From Candidatus Bipolaricaulota bacterium (GTDB taxonomy: Bacteria; Bipolaricaulota; Bipolaricaulia; UBA7950; UBA9294): a stretch of DNA of 14,248 nucleotides. The stretch lies in assembly GCA_003979035.1 (NCBI GenBank), contig RXOA01000103.1:1-14248 (forward strand), read 5' to 3'. The translations under genes and the position numbers were made by a program. Position 1 is the stretch's first letter; every line of letters begins with the position of its first letter. Below are positions 1 through 7,377 of this stretch, piece after piece. The notes below the pieces were generated by a model. That model saw only the letters and a program-made list of their open reading frames with translations. It searched no databases and was not told the DNA's origin.

Positions 1-67
1 ACGTGCACAAGGCCTCCTTCTCACTCTTGTAGCAGAAGCTACACCCGGGTCGAGGGCGAAGTTCCAT
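1..67 (-). CDS. Possible partial gene, zinc-finger-like N-terminus
   Basis: An open frame on the minus strand starts at an ATG (67-65) and runs off the window edge without a stop. It begins MELRPRPGCSFCYKSEKEAL and then Cys-Thr. The CxxC followed by a later Cys resembles the start of a small treble-clef zinc finger, for example the N-terminal finger of ClpX (CSFCGKS...), but 22 residues cannot identify a family. It lies 20 bases after the glyS stop, in the same direction, so it could share that transcript. No good ribosome binding site precedes the ATG. An alternative is a GTG at 8-6, which has a strong AAGGAGG four bases upstream and would begin outside this reading. Which start is right cannot be settled here. 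Confidence 0.3.
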   Translation of the reverse strand, partial: MELRPRPGCSFCYKSEKEALCT

Positions 68-87
68 GGCGGGGATCCCGCGTGTGC

Positions 88-1551
88 TTATGACAGCCTC
101 TCGGCGAGGTGTGATGCCAGTTCCTTTACCGGAACGCGCGTTTGAACCGTCGTATCCCGATCACGCACGGTGACCGTTTCGTCGTTGAGCGAATCGTGGT
201 CCACCGTGACGCAAAACGGAGTTCCCGATTCATCTTGGCGGCGATACCGGCGACCGATCGACCCTTTCAGATCGTAGAAGACATTCCAGCGCTGCTTGAG
301 GTCACGATAGATTTCCGCTGCCATCTCCGGCATGCCGTCCTTCTTGATCAGGGGGAACACGGCGACCTTGATCGGCGCGAGTCGAGGGTGGAGCTTGAGC
401 ACGATGCGCTCCTGAGGAACGCCCTTCTCATCGGGGATCGTGTCCTCCGTGTACGCTTCGCACAAGAAGGCGAGCGCGGCGCGATCGGCTCCGGCTGAGG
501 GCTCGATCACGTGAGGAACAAACCGTTGCTGCGTCGCCTCATCGAAGTAGGAGAGGTCTTTTCCGCTCCCTGGATGGCGAGGATTCCCATCCTGATCGCG
601 CTCGACGGCGAACCCGTCGCCGTCGCGGATCAGCTTGCCTTCGGAGTGACTTCGCAGATCGAAGTCGGAGCGATGGGCGATTCCCTCGAGTTCACCGAAC
701 TCCCCTTCGGAAAGGAACGGGAACGCGTATTCTACGTCGGCGGTTCCGCAGCTGTAATGGCTGAGTTCGTCGGCGTCATGATCCCGCAGCCGCAATCGGT
801 CACTGCTCAAGCCCAGCGAAACATACCAGCCGTAGCGACGGTCGCGCCAGTAGGCATACCAAACGGGCGATTGCTCCGGGTGGCAGAAGAATTCGATCTC
901 CATCTGTTCGAACTCGCGCGAGCGGAACGTGAAGTTGCGCGGCGTGATCTCGTTGCGGAACGACTTGCCGATCTGCGCGATCCCAAAGGGGACTTTGACA
1001 CGTGCCGTTGTGTAGACGTTCTTGAAATTGACGAAGATTCCTTGGGCAGTCTCCGGCCGCAGGTAGGCTTCCGAAGATGGATCATGGAGCGCGCCGATGA
1101 ATGTCTTGAACATCAGATTGAACTCACGCGGTTCGGTGAGATCGCACGCGCTGTGTTCGCCGGGATGCTTGCTCGGCTTCTCCGGACACTGAAGGGTCGG
1201 AAGTTGGTCGACGCGGAAGCGGGCCTTGCAGGTGCGGCAGTCCACGAGCATGTCATGGAACAGGTCGAAGTGGCCGCTTGCTTTCCACACGTCGGGATGC
1301 ATGATGATGCTGCAATCAAGGCCCACCATCGAGTAGGCGCTTGGGAGTCCTTCCGGTGGCGTGATGTCGTCATGCCCGGTCACCATGTCCTTCCACCAAG
1401 CGTCTTTGAGATTGCGCTTGAGTTCGACTCCCAGCGGGCCGTAGTCCCAGAATCCACCGATGCCGCCGTAGATCTCGCTGGATTGAAAAATGAAACCGCG
1501 CCGTTTGCACAGCGAGACGATCCTTTCCATCACGGTTTGCTCAGTTGCCAT
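88..1551 (-). CDS. glyS: Glycyl-tRNA synthetase, single-chain class II type
   Basis: Charges tRNA-Gly with glycine in the cytoplasm. This is the homodimeric single-chain form found in archaea, eukaryotes and many bacteria, not the two-subunit GlyQ/GlyS form. The protein has 487 residues, a normal length. The N-terminus carries the family core (GGFWDYGPLG near 32-41). Cysteines at 105, 108, 122 and 136 may form a zinc knuckle. LRPETAQGIF lies at 164-173, and class II motif 2 (FRNEITPR...FRSREFEQMEIEFF) at about 198-222. A motif-3-like stretch (EPSAGADRA) and a C-terminal anticodon-binding domain follow. The start at 1551 was chosen because it opens the conserved N-terminus and has AAAGGA upstream. 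Longer frames to 1806 add only unrelated residues that overlap the Nudix gene. Its own promoter lies at 1643-1671. Confidence 0.96.
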   Translation of the reverse strand: MATEQTVMERIVSLCKRRGFIFQSSEIYGGIGGFWDYGPLGVELKRNLKDAWWKDMVTGHDDITPPEGLPSAYSMVGLDCSIIMHPDVWKASGHFDLFHDMLVDCRTCKARFRVDQLPTLQCPEKPSKHPGEHSACDLTEPREFNLMFKTFIGALHDPSSEAYLRPETAQGIFVNFKNVYTTARVKVPFGIAQIGKSFRNEITPRNFTFRSREFEQMEIEFFCHPEQSPVWYAYWRDRRYGWYVSLGLSSDRLRLRDHDADELSHYSCGTADVEYAFPFLSEGEFGELEGIAHRSDFDLRSHSEGKLIRDGDGFAVERDQDGNPRHPGSGKDLSYFDEATQQRFVPHVIEPSAGADRAALAFLCEAYTEDTIPDEKGVPQERIVLKLHPRLAPIKVAVFPLIKKDGMPEMAAEIYRDLKQRWNVFYDLKGSIGRRYRRQDESGTPFCVTVDHDSLNDETVTVRDRDTTVQTRVPVKELASHLAERLS

Positions 1552-1642
1552 CTCGGATCCTTTCCCGGCCAGTGGGCCATGAGTCGTGACGCATCGCGTC
1601 CAAGCCATGTCGCCAACGGCAGTCATGTCCAGGGTTTGGCTG

Positions 1643-1671
1643 ATTCTACCGGGCAAACCGGATACTGTCAC
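1643..1671 (-). promoter_or_regulatory. Promoter for glyS inside the end of the Nudix gene
   Basis: On the minus strand, GTGACA (1671-1666) is followed after exactly 17 bp by TAGAAT (1648-1643), each one base off the sigma-70 consensus. The TAG of the -10 box is the stop codon of the Nudix gene. Predicted transcription starts near 1636, giving a leader of about 85 bases before glyS. That is too short for a typical glycine T-box. Confidence 0.6.
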
Positions 1672-2173
1672 TGTGAACCGAAGCGGCAGACAGCTTCGGG
1701 CCGACCCAAAGACGGTACTTGGCCACCGATTCGTTGTCCGCGGAGAAGAAGAAACGCCCGACTGCAGAGCGCCCTGCAAGGATCGATGCAAGCCACAGGG
1801 AATCATCCTGCCACATGCGGTCGAGCGGAGGATCTGCGGCCGGGTACCATTCCGGAATCATCTCGTCCGTTTCCCTCGGCTTGCCCTCGAATGTCGTCGT
1901 TACGAAGACACGAACACGGTGGTCGTGTTGCGGAGCGTACGGGAAGCGAAACACGAGCACCCCCCGAGATTCGAAAGCGCTCGCTGCGACGATCAGTCCG
2001 CACTCCTCGGCCAGTTCACGCGACATGGCTTCGCGCGGTGATTCGCCAGTGAGCAGTTTCCCCCCGAACCCGTTGAGCTTCCCGGCACCAAACCCCCGCT
2101 TCTTGAGGCCGAGAAGGACCTGCTGATTCTCGTCCTTCTCTCGAAGAACAAAGCAAAGGGTGGCATGAATCAT
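1646..2173 (-). CDS. Nudix hydrolase, MTH1-like oxidised purine nucleotide pyrophosphatase
   Basis: Predicted to hydrolyse damaged purine nucleoside triphosphates such as 8-oxo-dGTP to monophosphates, cleaning the nucleotide pool. The 175-residue protein holds a complete Nudix box: GKLLTGE, seven residues, then RELAEECGL. It also shares features with animal MTH1/NUDT1 that go beyond the box: the KKRGFGAGKLNGFGGK stretch just before it, SDEM-like TDEMIPEWY further on, and MWQDDSLW, matching the MTH1 WPDDSYW loop whose two aspartates read the oxidised base. The start at 2173 was chosen because the protein then begins directly at the first strand (MIHATLCFVL) and an AAGGAG lies ten bases upstream; the frame is open to 2290 but unrelated there. 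It is oriented with glyS and divergent from the PhoU-like gene. Family is sure; substrate is inferred. Confidence 0.9.
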   Translation of the reverse strand: MIHATLCFVLREKDENQQVLLGLKKRGFGAGKLNGFGGKLLTGESPREAMSRELAEECGLIVAASAFESRGVLVFRFPYAPQHDHRVRVFVTTTFEGKPRETDEMIPEWYPAADPPLDRMWQDDSLWLASILAGRSAVGRFFFSADNESVAKYRLWVGPKLSAASVHSDSIRFAR

Positions 2174-2232
2174 TGAGCGAACGCTCCTTACTTCCGGGAA
2201 CGAATCGATACGGGATGGGCCGCAAGCGATAC

Positions 2233-2262
2233 ATTCTACCCGATGTCCATCGATTATCCCCA
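2233..2262 (-). promoter_or_regulatory. Candidate promoter for the Nudix gene
   Basis: TAGAAT (2238-2233) on the minus strand has a weak TGGGGA 18 bp upstream (2262-2257). The -10 box is the same hexamer as in the glyS promoter, but the -35 matches only three of six consensus bases. It lies in the 168-bp gap between the divergent Nudix and PhoU-like genes. No convincing promoter was found for the PhoU-like gene in the same gap. Confidence 0.3.
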
Positions 2263-2341
2263 TGCTCTCCAATCGGTTGCCAGAACTCAAGAGGTGAAGT
2301 ACTGTTATGTTGTTGGCCGTTCAATATATAGGAGGAGGCGA

Positions 2342-3370
2342 ATGTATCGACGGAAGGTTCAGATCACGGGAGGATCCACCTTCTTCGTGACGCTTCCCAA
2401 GGATTGGGCAACGTCGGCGGGGATCCACGGCAAGGATGAGGTTCGGTTGATCCCCACAGAGACCAACGCGCTTCTTCTGATTCCTAAGCGGGCCGCGGAT
2501 GCGAATCGCTGCCGAATCGACTTGGGAGACTGGGAATTCGACCGCTTGCAGCGGGAGATCTTCTCGCGATACATCGCCGGCTACAACATCATCGAGGTTC
2601 GCGGCGAGCGAATTCATCCCCGCCAGCGGCGAAGCGTTCGTGAAGCGGCACAAGCCCTGGTCGGATTGGAGATCCTCGAAGAGACGCAATCCACCGTGGT
2701 GTTACATTCGGTGGTCGATATCAAGGATTTTCCGATCGAACGTACGCTCCGGCGCATCTTTGACATCACACGGGCGATGTTTGCCGATGCGGCGACCGCG
2801 TTCCTTGAGTGCGACAGCGATCTCGCTGAGGACGTTCAGGAGAGGGACGGCGATGTCGATCGCCTCGTCCTTCTGATTGCTCGACAACTGAATCTGTTGC
2901 TTCGCGACTTGGTGCTTCCCGGTGAGGTTCAGCTGTCCAAGGTGGAGTTTCTCCATCACAACGAAGTTGCCGATCAGTTGGAGCGAATCGCGGATCATGC
3001 CGGGAAGATCTCCGAAGCGGCGGCCGCGCTCACGCAGCCTGTTCCGGAAGAGGTTGCCAGGTCCGTCCGTCTGTCCGCGGAGGCTTCGATGAAGGTGCTC
3101 GATGAGGCGATGAATGCCTTTCTCGATCAGGATGTTGATCGGGCCAATGCGGTGTTGTCGGAGAAGGGCGTCGGCGAGAAACTGTTCGAACAAGCCCTGC
3201 TGCAATCGCCGATGCGACAACCCGAAAACTCCTACCCGATAAGCATCTTCCTCGATAGCTGCCTTCGGATCACGGAGTACGGCTACAACATCGCCGAGAA
3301 TGCACTTGACGCATCGGTGCCGCTATGCAGCTGGACGCCGGATTCAGAGGCGCCTTCCGAGGGACCCTAG
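2342..3370 (+). CDS. AbrB-PhoU fusion, phosphate uptake regulator
   Basis: Probable regulator of phosphate uptake. Residues 1-50 form a SpoVT/AbrB-type swapped-hairpin domain (MYRRKVQITGGSTFFVTLPKDW), the fold used for DNA binding or dimer formation. Residues 130-325 form PhoU-type helical bundles with acidic clusters expected to bind metal, E167-x3-D171 and DQLERIADHA (211-220). Classical PhoU acts with the Pst transporter to restrain phosphate uptake and the PhoR kinase. This AbrB-fused form is common in archaea and some bacteria. The protein has 342 residues. ATG 2342 was chosen because it opens the AbrB motif and follows a strong GGAGGAGG; the frame is open upstream to 2243 but not conserved-looking. 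The gene converges on pstB, sharing the last four bases. Direct DNA binding to the pst promoters is inference. Confidence 0.9.
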   Translation: MYRRKVQITGGSTFFVTLPKDWATSAGIHGKDEVRLIPTETNALLLIPKRAADANRCRIDLGDWEFDRLQREIFSRYIAGYNIIEVRGERIHPRQRRSVREAAQALVGLEILEETQSTVVLHSVVDIKDFPIERTLRRIFDITRAMFADAATAFLECDSDLAEDVQERDGDVDRLVLLIARQLNLLLRDLVLPGEVQLSKVEFLHHNEVADQLERIADHAGKISEAAAALTQPVPEEVARSVRLSAEASMKVLDEAMNAFLDQDVDRANAVLSEKGVGEKLFEQALLQSPMRQPENSYPISIFLDSCLRITEYGYNIAENALDASVPLCSWTPDSEAPSEGP

Positions 3371-4230
3371 CCGAATCGTCCGCGCAGGTAGTCCGCGACG
3401 CGGGGATCCTGAGGGTCGTCAAAGACTTGACGCGTCGTGCCGAACTCGGCCAACTCGCCGCCCGCCATGAACACGGCAACGTTGTCGCTGACGCGAGCCG
3501 CCTGCTGAAGGTTGTGCGTGACGATGATCACGGTGAGTTCGTCGGACAGTTCACGGGCTAGATCTTCGATACGAGCGCTGGCTTTGGGATCCAGGGAAGA
3601 GCATGGTTCATCCATCAGCAAGACCTTCGGGCGTACGGCGATCGCCCGTGCAACACAGAGGCGTTGCTGCTGACCGCCGGACAGGCCGAACGCGCTTTGC
3701 CTCAACCGATCTTTGACCTCAGTCCACAGGCCGGCATGGCGCAGGCTCTCTTCCACGGAATCGCTCAATGCGCTTCGTCTTCGCACGCCTTCAATGCGCA
3801 GGCCGTAGGCAACATTCTCGTAGATCGACTTGGGAAACGGATTCGGGCGTTGGAACACCATGCCGATATGATGCCGGATCGCCGCCGGATCGGCCTTGAG
3901 AAGATCCTGCCCCAAGAAAGAGACTCTTCCTTGTGCGTGTGCCCCGGGAGTCAGCTCGTACATCCTGTTCAGCGTGCGCAGGAACGTGCTCTTGCCGCAT
4001 CCCGACGGGCCCATGACCGCCGTCACGCCGTCGATCGGGATGCACATCGAGACATCCCGAAGCGCTTGGACCTTGCCGTAGTAAAAGTCGAGGTTCTCCG
4101 CTTCGATGATGATCTCGGATTCGATGTTCTTCTTGATCCAAGCGCGCGTTACCTCGTCGAGGCGACAGACCTTCTGACTCTTCACATCGTGAGCTGCGGG
4201 CTGAGCGATCGGAGAGACGGGGGTCACCAT
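3367..4230 (-). CDS. pstB: Phosphate ABC transporter ATPase PstB
   Basis: ATPase of the high-affinity phosphate importer, on the inner face of the membrane. The 287 residues hold Walker A GPSGCGKST (74-82), Q-loop Q127 in FQRPNPFPKSIYENV (the RPNPFP stretch is typical of PstB), signature LSGGQQQR (183-190), Walker B VLLMDEP (203-209) and switch histidine H239. The N-terminus is about 40 residues longer than in most PstB proteins, which begin near the EAENLDFYYG stretch. The ATG at 4230 is supported by AAGGAGG five bases upstream, so the extension looks real. The start overlaps the pstA stop by seven bases, which suggests coupled translation. It is the last gene of pstSCAB, and its stop overlaps that of the convergent PhoU-like gene. 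Confidence 0.97.
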   Translation of the reverse strand: MVTPVSPIAQPAAHDVKSQKVCRLDEVTRAWIKKNIESEIIIEAENLDFYYGKVQALRDVSMCIPIDGVTAVMGPSGCGKSTFLRTLNRMYELTPGAHAQGRVSFLGQDLLKADPAAIRHHIGMVFQRPNPFPKSIYENVAYGLRIEGVRRRSALSDSVEESLRHAGLWTEVKDRLRQSAFGLSGGQQQRLCVARAIAVRPKVLLMDEPCSSLDPKASARIEDLARELSDELTVIIVTHNLQQAARVSDNVAVFMAGGELAEFGTTRQVFDDPQDPRVADYLRGRFG

Positions 4231-5108
4231 GCTTTCCTCCTTCGGGAGATGGTTCGCCAGACAATGGCGAACAGATTCAACACCAAGACGAGCGCCAGCA
4301 GCATCAGCGCGGCGCCAAACTGGAGATTTCGCGTTTCCCCGTAGCTAGGGCTTTCGGTGGCCATGACAAAAATGTGGTAGGGAAGGGCCATGCACTTATC
4401 CATCGGCGAATTGGGAAGCCGGAGCATCGAATAGGCGACAGCGGTGAACATGATCGGGGCTGTCTCCCCCATGGCGCGGGACAAACTGAGGACAGTCCCT
4501 GTCAAGATGCCGGGAAGCGCCGAGGGTAGAACGACGGTGTGAACCGTATGCCAGCGGGATGCTCCAAGAGCAAGCGCCCCCTCACGGAAGGATCGGGGCA
4601 CAGCGTTCAGCGCTTCCTCGGCGGATCGAATCATGATCGGAAGGATGAGGATCGCCAGCGTCAGCGCGCCGGACAGGATCGAGACACCGAAACCGAACGT
4701 GATCACGAACAGCGCCAGACCAAGGAGTCCAAACACGATGGACGGCACGCCGGCGAGCGTATTGACACCGATCCGGATGGCGCGAACCCACCATCCGCCC
4801 CCCGAATACTCAGTGAGCCAGATCGCAGCGCCGAGTGCAAACGGCAACGCGACCAACACGGCTCCTGCTGTCAAGTAAATGCTGCCGATGATCGCCGGGA
4901 AGATCCCGCCCTCGGTCATCATCCGGCGGGGAAACTCGGTGAGAAACTCCCAAGAAAACGCCGAGGCACCGTTTCTGATCAGGAAGTAGAGAATCGCTCC
5001 GAGCACAAGGAAGCTGACCGAACTCAAGAAGCCGAGAATGGCGACCGCAGTAACCTGTTTTGCCTTGCGATGCTTGCCTTTTCGATCTTCGATCAGCATG
5101 TTGTTCAT
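4224..5108 (-). CDS. pstA: Phosphate ABC transporter permease PstA
   Basis: One of the two membrane subunits that form the phosphate channel with PstC. The 294-residue protein has a basic N-terminus, a first helix at about 19-44 and further helices typical of a six-helix permease. The cytoplasmic EAA loop that docks on PstB is clear at about 164-204 (EEALNAVPRSFREGALALGASRW). SRAMGETAPI follows, as in PstA proteins. The start at 5108 forms an ATGA overlap with the pstC stop; an AAAGGA lies about 11 bases upstream. A longer frame to 5147 would overlap pstC by 43 bases and is less likely. It sits between pstC and pstB with overlaps on both sides, so the three are almost certainly co-translated. 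Confidence 0.96.
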   Translation of the reverse strand: MNNMLIEDRKGKHRKAKQVTAVAILGFLSSVSFLVLGAILYFLIRNGASAFSWEFLTEFPRRMMTEGGIFPAIIGSIYLTAGAVLVALPFALGAAIWLTEYSGGGWWVRAIRIGVNTLAGVPSIVFGLLGLALFVITFGFGVSILSGALTLAILILPIMIRSAEEALNAVPRSFREGALALGASRWHTVHTVVLPSALPGILTGTVLSLSRAMGETAPIMFTAVAYSMLRLPNSPMDKCMALPYHIFVMATESPSYGETRNLQFGAALMLLALVLVLNLFAIVWRTISRRRKAW

Positions 5109-6070
5109 CGTTTCAGATGTCCTTTCGCCAGGCGGCCGCGGAACCACTCAGCGATCCAGTTCATCGCCAGGGTGATCACCAACAAGACGACCCCCATGAA
5201 GAACAGAGCGTGGAAATGCGTGGTTCCCGATGGCGTTTCTGCGATGTCCAATGCGATTCCCGAAGTCAGTGTGCGGATCGACTTGAGGAACGAGAACGTC
5301 AACTGTGGCGAGTTCCCGGCGACCATCAGGACAGCCATGGTTTCGCCCACCGAACGTCCCATTCCGAGGATCACGGCGCCGATCAGCCCGGAGAACGCCG
5401 ACGGGATCGTCACCCGCCACGTGGTTTCCCAGTGTGTTGCTCCCATGGCAGCAGATGCCTCGCGGTACGACCTGGGGACCGCGGTCAGGGCATCCTCGGC
5501 AAGGCTGGCGATCGTTGGCAGCGCCATCACTGCCAGAAGAAGAGATGCCGTAAGCGCAGTCTGGCCGGTGAGAAGGCCGAGAGAGTCGCGGATGTAGGGG
5601 GAGAGAATCATCAAACCGAAGAACCCGTAAACGACCGAAGGGATGCTGGCAAGAAGCTCCAGCGCCGTCTTGGCGATGTCCTTCAGCCAGCCGGGTGCCA
5701 TCTCGGCGATGAACGTCGCGGCGGCAAGCCCAAGAGGGATCGCGAGCGCCATGGATCCGATCGTAACCAGAAGCGTTCCTCCGATCATCGGAAGGATGCC
5801 GTAACGGGGAGCTGCTTCGTATGTTGGGCGCCACTTCGGCCCAAGGAGCTCTTGGATCGTTGCTCCGCGGAAGACGGGAACCGCTTCTCGGAGGATGAAA
5901 TACAGGATGAAGGCAAGAGCGATCAACGAGACGCTGGCAAGAAACAGGAACATCGGACGGTCCCATTGACACAGAACGGCCCGAACCCGACCACGGGTTC
6001 CTTCTTCATGAGATGAGAGGAGAATTCGTACTCCGCTCGTCCTGTCTCTTCTCGCGTCATTTTCTCGCAC
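5105..6070 (-). CDS. pstC: Phosphate ABC transporter permease PstC
   Basis: Partner membrane subunit of PstA in phosphate import. The 321 residues include a first helix at about 40-60, AEMAPGWLK and ELLASIPSVVYGFFGL (PstC hallmarks, about 122-152), and the EAA docking loop at about 192-222 (EDALTAVPRSYREASAAMGATHW), followed by GRSVGETMAV. The start is uncertain: GTG at 6070 gives a 39-residue cytoplasmic tail and has GAGG seven bases upstream. The next in-frame ATG (5953) would begin at the membrane helix with only a weak ribosome site. A 263-bp gap separates it from pstS and holds a hairpin and a promoter-like site, so pstCAB may be made at a different level from pstS. Confidence 0.94.
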   Translation of the reverse strand: MRENDARRDRTSGVRILLSSHEEGTRGRVRAVLCQWDRPMFLFLASVSLIALAFILYFILREAVPVFRGATIQELLGPKWRPTYEAAPRYGILPMIGGTLLVTIGSMALAIPLGLAAATFIAEMAPGWLKDIAKTALELLASIPSVVYGFFGLMILSPYIRDSLGLLTGQTALTASLLLAVMALPTIASLAEDALTAVPRSYREASAAMGATHWETTWRVTIPSAFSGLIGAVILGMGRSVGETMAVLMVAGNSPQLTFSFLKSIRTLTSGIALDIAETPSGTTHFHALFFMGVVLLVITLAMNWIAEWFRGRLAKGHLKR

Positions 6071-6102
6071 TTTGAGGCCTCATTTATGAAAGAAACGGAC
6101 CA

Positions 6103-6131
6103 AGTATATATTTCAGCCGCAGTCTCGGCAA
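6103..6131 (-). promoter_or_regulatory. Candidate internal promoter for pstCAB
   Basis: On the minus strand TTGCCG (6131-6126) lies exactly 17 bp before TATACT (6108-6103). The -10 hexamer is identical to those before pstS and hsp20. Predicted transcription would start near 6096, about 26 bases before the pstC GTG. It could give pstCAB expression independent of pstS. Confidence 0.45.
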
Positions 6132-6202
6132 GTCCGCCGGGCCTGTGGCGTAGACGGATCCCGCCGTGGGCATCCGCTCACGCCCGTAAGGTCTAGTGGG
6201 TG

Positions 6203-6254
6203 AAACAGCGACGACCGAGCGGTGGATACCGTTCACATCAGGCCGTCGCTGCTT
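6203..6254 (-). other. Long-stem hairpin in the pstS-pstC intergenic RNA
   Basis: Arms 6203-6216 and 6241-6254 pair over 14 positions around a 24-base loop. Read as minus-strand RNA, the two non-Watson-Crick positions are G-U wobbles; on the plus strand they would be A-C mismatches. This favours a structure working in the pst transcript. The loop holds a smaller CGGT/ACCG hairpin. No T-run follows, so it is not a standard terminator. Likely roles are protecting the pstS end from decay or lowering read-through into pstCAB. Confidence 0.5.
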
Positions 6255-6333
6255 GTGGTGGATCGGATCAAGATCCATCATCGGAGGGGGAGGGAGATCA
6301 TCCGCCGATAGGATCAGGTCCGGGGCTGTCCTG

Positions 6334-7149
6334 CTACATGCCGGGAAGCAAGCGAATGGGCGCGAACCCGGCATCCATGACCACTTGCTGTCCAGCATCG
6401 GAAAGAATGAACTGGATGACCCCAAGCACATCACCCGCTGGAAAACCATTGGTGGTCATGAACAGCGGGCGGGAGATCGGAAACTCACCGCTGATGGCGG
6501 TCACAAGCGTGGGCGAAACACCCTCGACATTCAGCGCCTTCAGCGAGCTGTTCACGTATCCGAGGCCCACGTAGCCGATCGCGTAGGGGTTGCCGGCGAC
6601 TTCACTTGCCACGGAAGCGTTCGACGTTTGGATGACGATGTCCATACGCAACTCGTCTCCACCCATGACTCTCTTTTCCCACGTCTCGAATGTACCCGAC
6701 GAGTCATCGCGCGATACGACGAGGATCGGCTTGTCTTCGCCGCCGACCTCGCTCCAATTGCGGATGGTTCCGTTGTAGATGTCGTGGAGCTGTTGCACCG
6801 AGAGCTCCGTAATCGGGTTTGACGGATGGACGATCGGGGCAATCGCGTCCTGTGCGACATGCCAGGTGAACGGGTACACACCGTTGGCAACGGCCGCTTC
6901 GTATTCGCTTCCCTTGATCCCACGTGAGTGGTCAGCGATGTCGGTTGTGCCATCGATCATTGCAGCCACACCCCGACTGGAACCGCCGCCGAACACTTCG
7001 ATGTCGTACTGACCGGCGAGAGCTTCCTGAGCTGCCTGGGCGATCGGAAGAACCGTTGTGGAACCGGTAAACGTCACGGTCGCTGCCGAGACGATGGCTC
7101 CAAGAGCGAGTACTGCAAACAGACTGCCGAGCATGATGCGACGTAGCAT
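6334..7149 (-). CDS. pstS: Periplasmic phosphate-binding protein PstS
   Basis: Captures phosphate outside the inner membrane and delivers it to PstCA. The 271-residue protein has a signal peptide (about 1-22, basic MLRR then a hydrophobic core, probable cleavage after VSA). There is no lipobox cysteine, so it should be a soluble periplasmic protein, as in diderm bacteria. Phosphate-contacting loops typical of the family are visible: FTGSTTVLP (27-35), GGGSSRG (54-60) and SRDDSSGTFETW (146-157). The start at 7149 has AAGGAGG about eight bases upstream and opens the signal peptide. It is the first gene of the pst operon, led by the promoter at 7189-7217. Confidence 0.96.
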   Translation of the reverse strand: MLRRIMLGSLFAVLALGAIVSAATVTFTGSTTVLPIAQAAQEALAGQYDIEVFGGGSSRGVAAMIDGTTDIADHSRGIKGSEYEAAVANGVYPFTWHVAQDAIAPIVHPSNPITELSVQQLHDIYNGTIRNWSEVGGEDKPILVVSRDDSSGTFETWEKRVMGGDELRMDIVIQTSNASVASEVAGNPYAIGYVGLGYVNSSLKALNVEGVSPTLVTAISGEFPISRPLFMTTNGFPAGDVLGVIQFILSDAGQQVVMDAGFAPIRLLPGM

Positions 7150-7188
7150 CGTTTGACCTCCTTAAGGTCCTATTTACTTATGGTCGTC

Positions 7189-7220
7189 AGTATATAAGGA
7201 GAATCATAACTATGCAATAA
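7189..7220 (-). promoter_or_regulatory. Promoter of the pst operon, with TTAT repeats
   Basis: Minus strand TTGCAT (7217-7212), a 17-bp spacer, then TATACT (7194-7189). Transcription should start near 7182, about 33 bases before the pstS ATG. Three TTAT tetramers start at 7220, 7209 and 7197, spaced 11 and 12 bases. Eleven-base periodicity is typical of Pho boxes bound by PhoB/PhoP regulators, but the repeats do not match a known consensus closely. Confidence 0.55.
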
Positions 7221-7377
7221 CGTCGCGAAATACTGGTTGCATCGGCATGGAAGATCAAACAAACCCCAACGTCCGGCCATCCGGCATCAAGAATCCAATG
7301 GAAAGAGGATCGTAATCTGTGCGGAAAAACGTGAATCAGAGATCGATCCAGAGGAGAAGCAGTTGGCGGCGGGGGTG

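Noticed and set aside
1552..1642. Glycine T-box or riboswitch in the glyS leader
   Set aside because: The predicted leader is only about 85 bases and shows no T-box core or terminator/antiterminator pair.
511..2052. 513-residue open frame on the plus strand opposite glyS
   Set aside because: It is antisense to a clear glycyl-tRNA synthetase and the Nudix gene, shows no family resemblance, and long antisense frames are common in GC-rich DNA.
2325..2330. TATATA just before the PhoU-like gene as its -10 box
   Set aside because: It would place the transcription start inside the ribosome binding site, and no -35 box lies at a suitable distance.
4539..6016. Two long plus-strand open frames (352 and 318 residues) opposite pstA and pstC
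   Set aside because: Highly charged, low-complexity translations without recognisable motifs, opposite certain transporter genes.
6084..6281. Possible 65-residue frame in the pstS-pstC gap (starts MMDLDPIHHKQ)
   Set aside because: No ribosome binding site, no recognisable features, and it runs through the hairpin; the region is better explained as regulatory.
7218..7377. Terminator or small gene between dcd and the pst promoter
   Set aside because: No stable hairpin with a T-run and no convincing frame with a ribosome site was found; only short CCGG palindromes are present.
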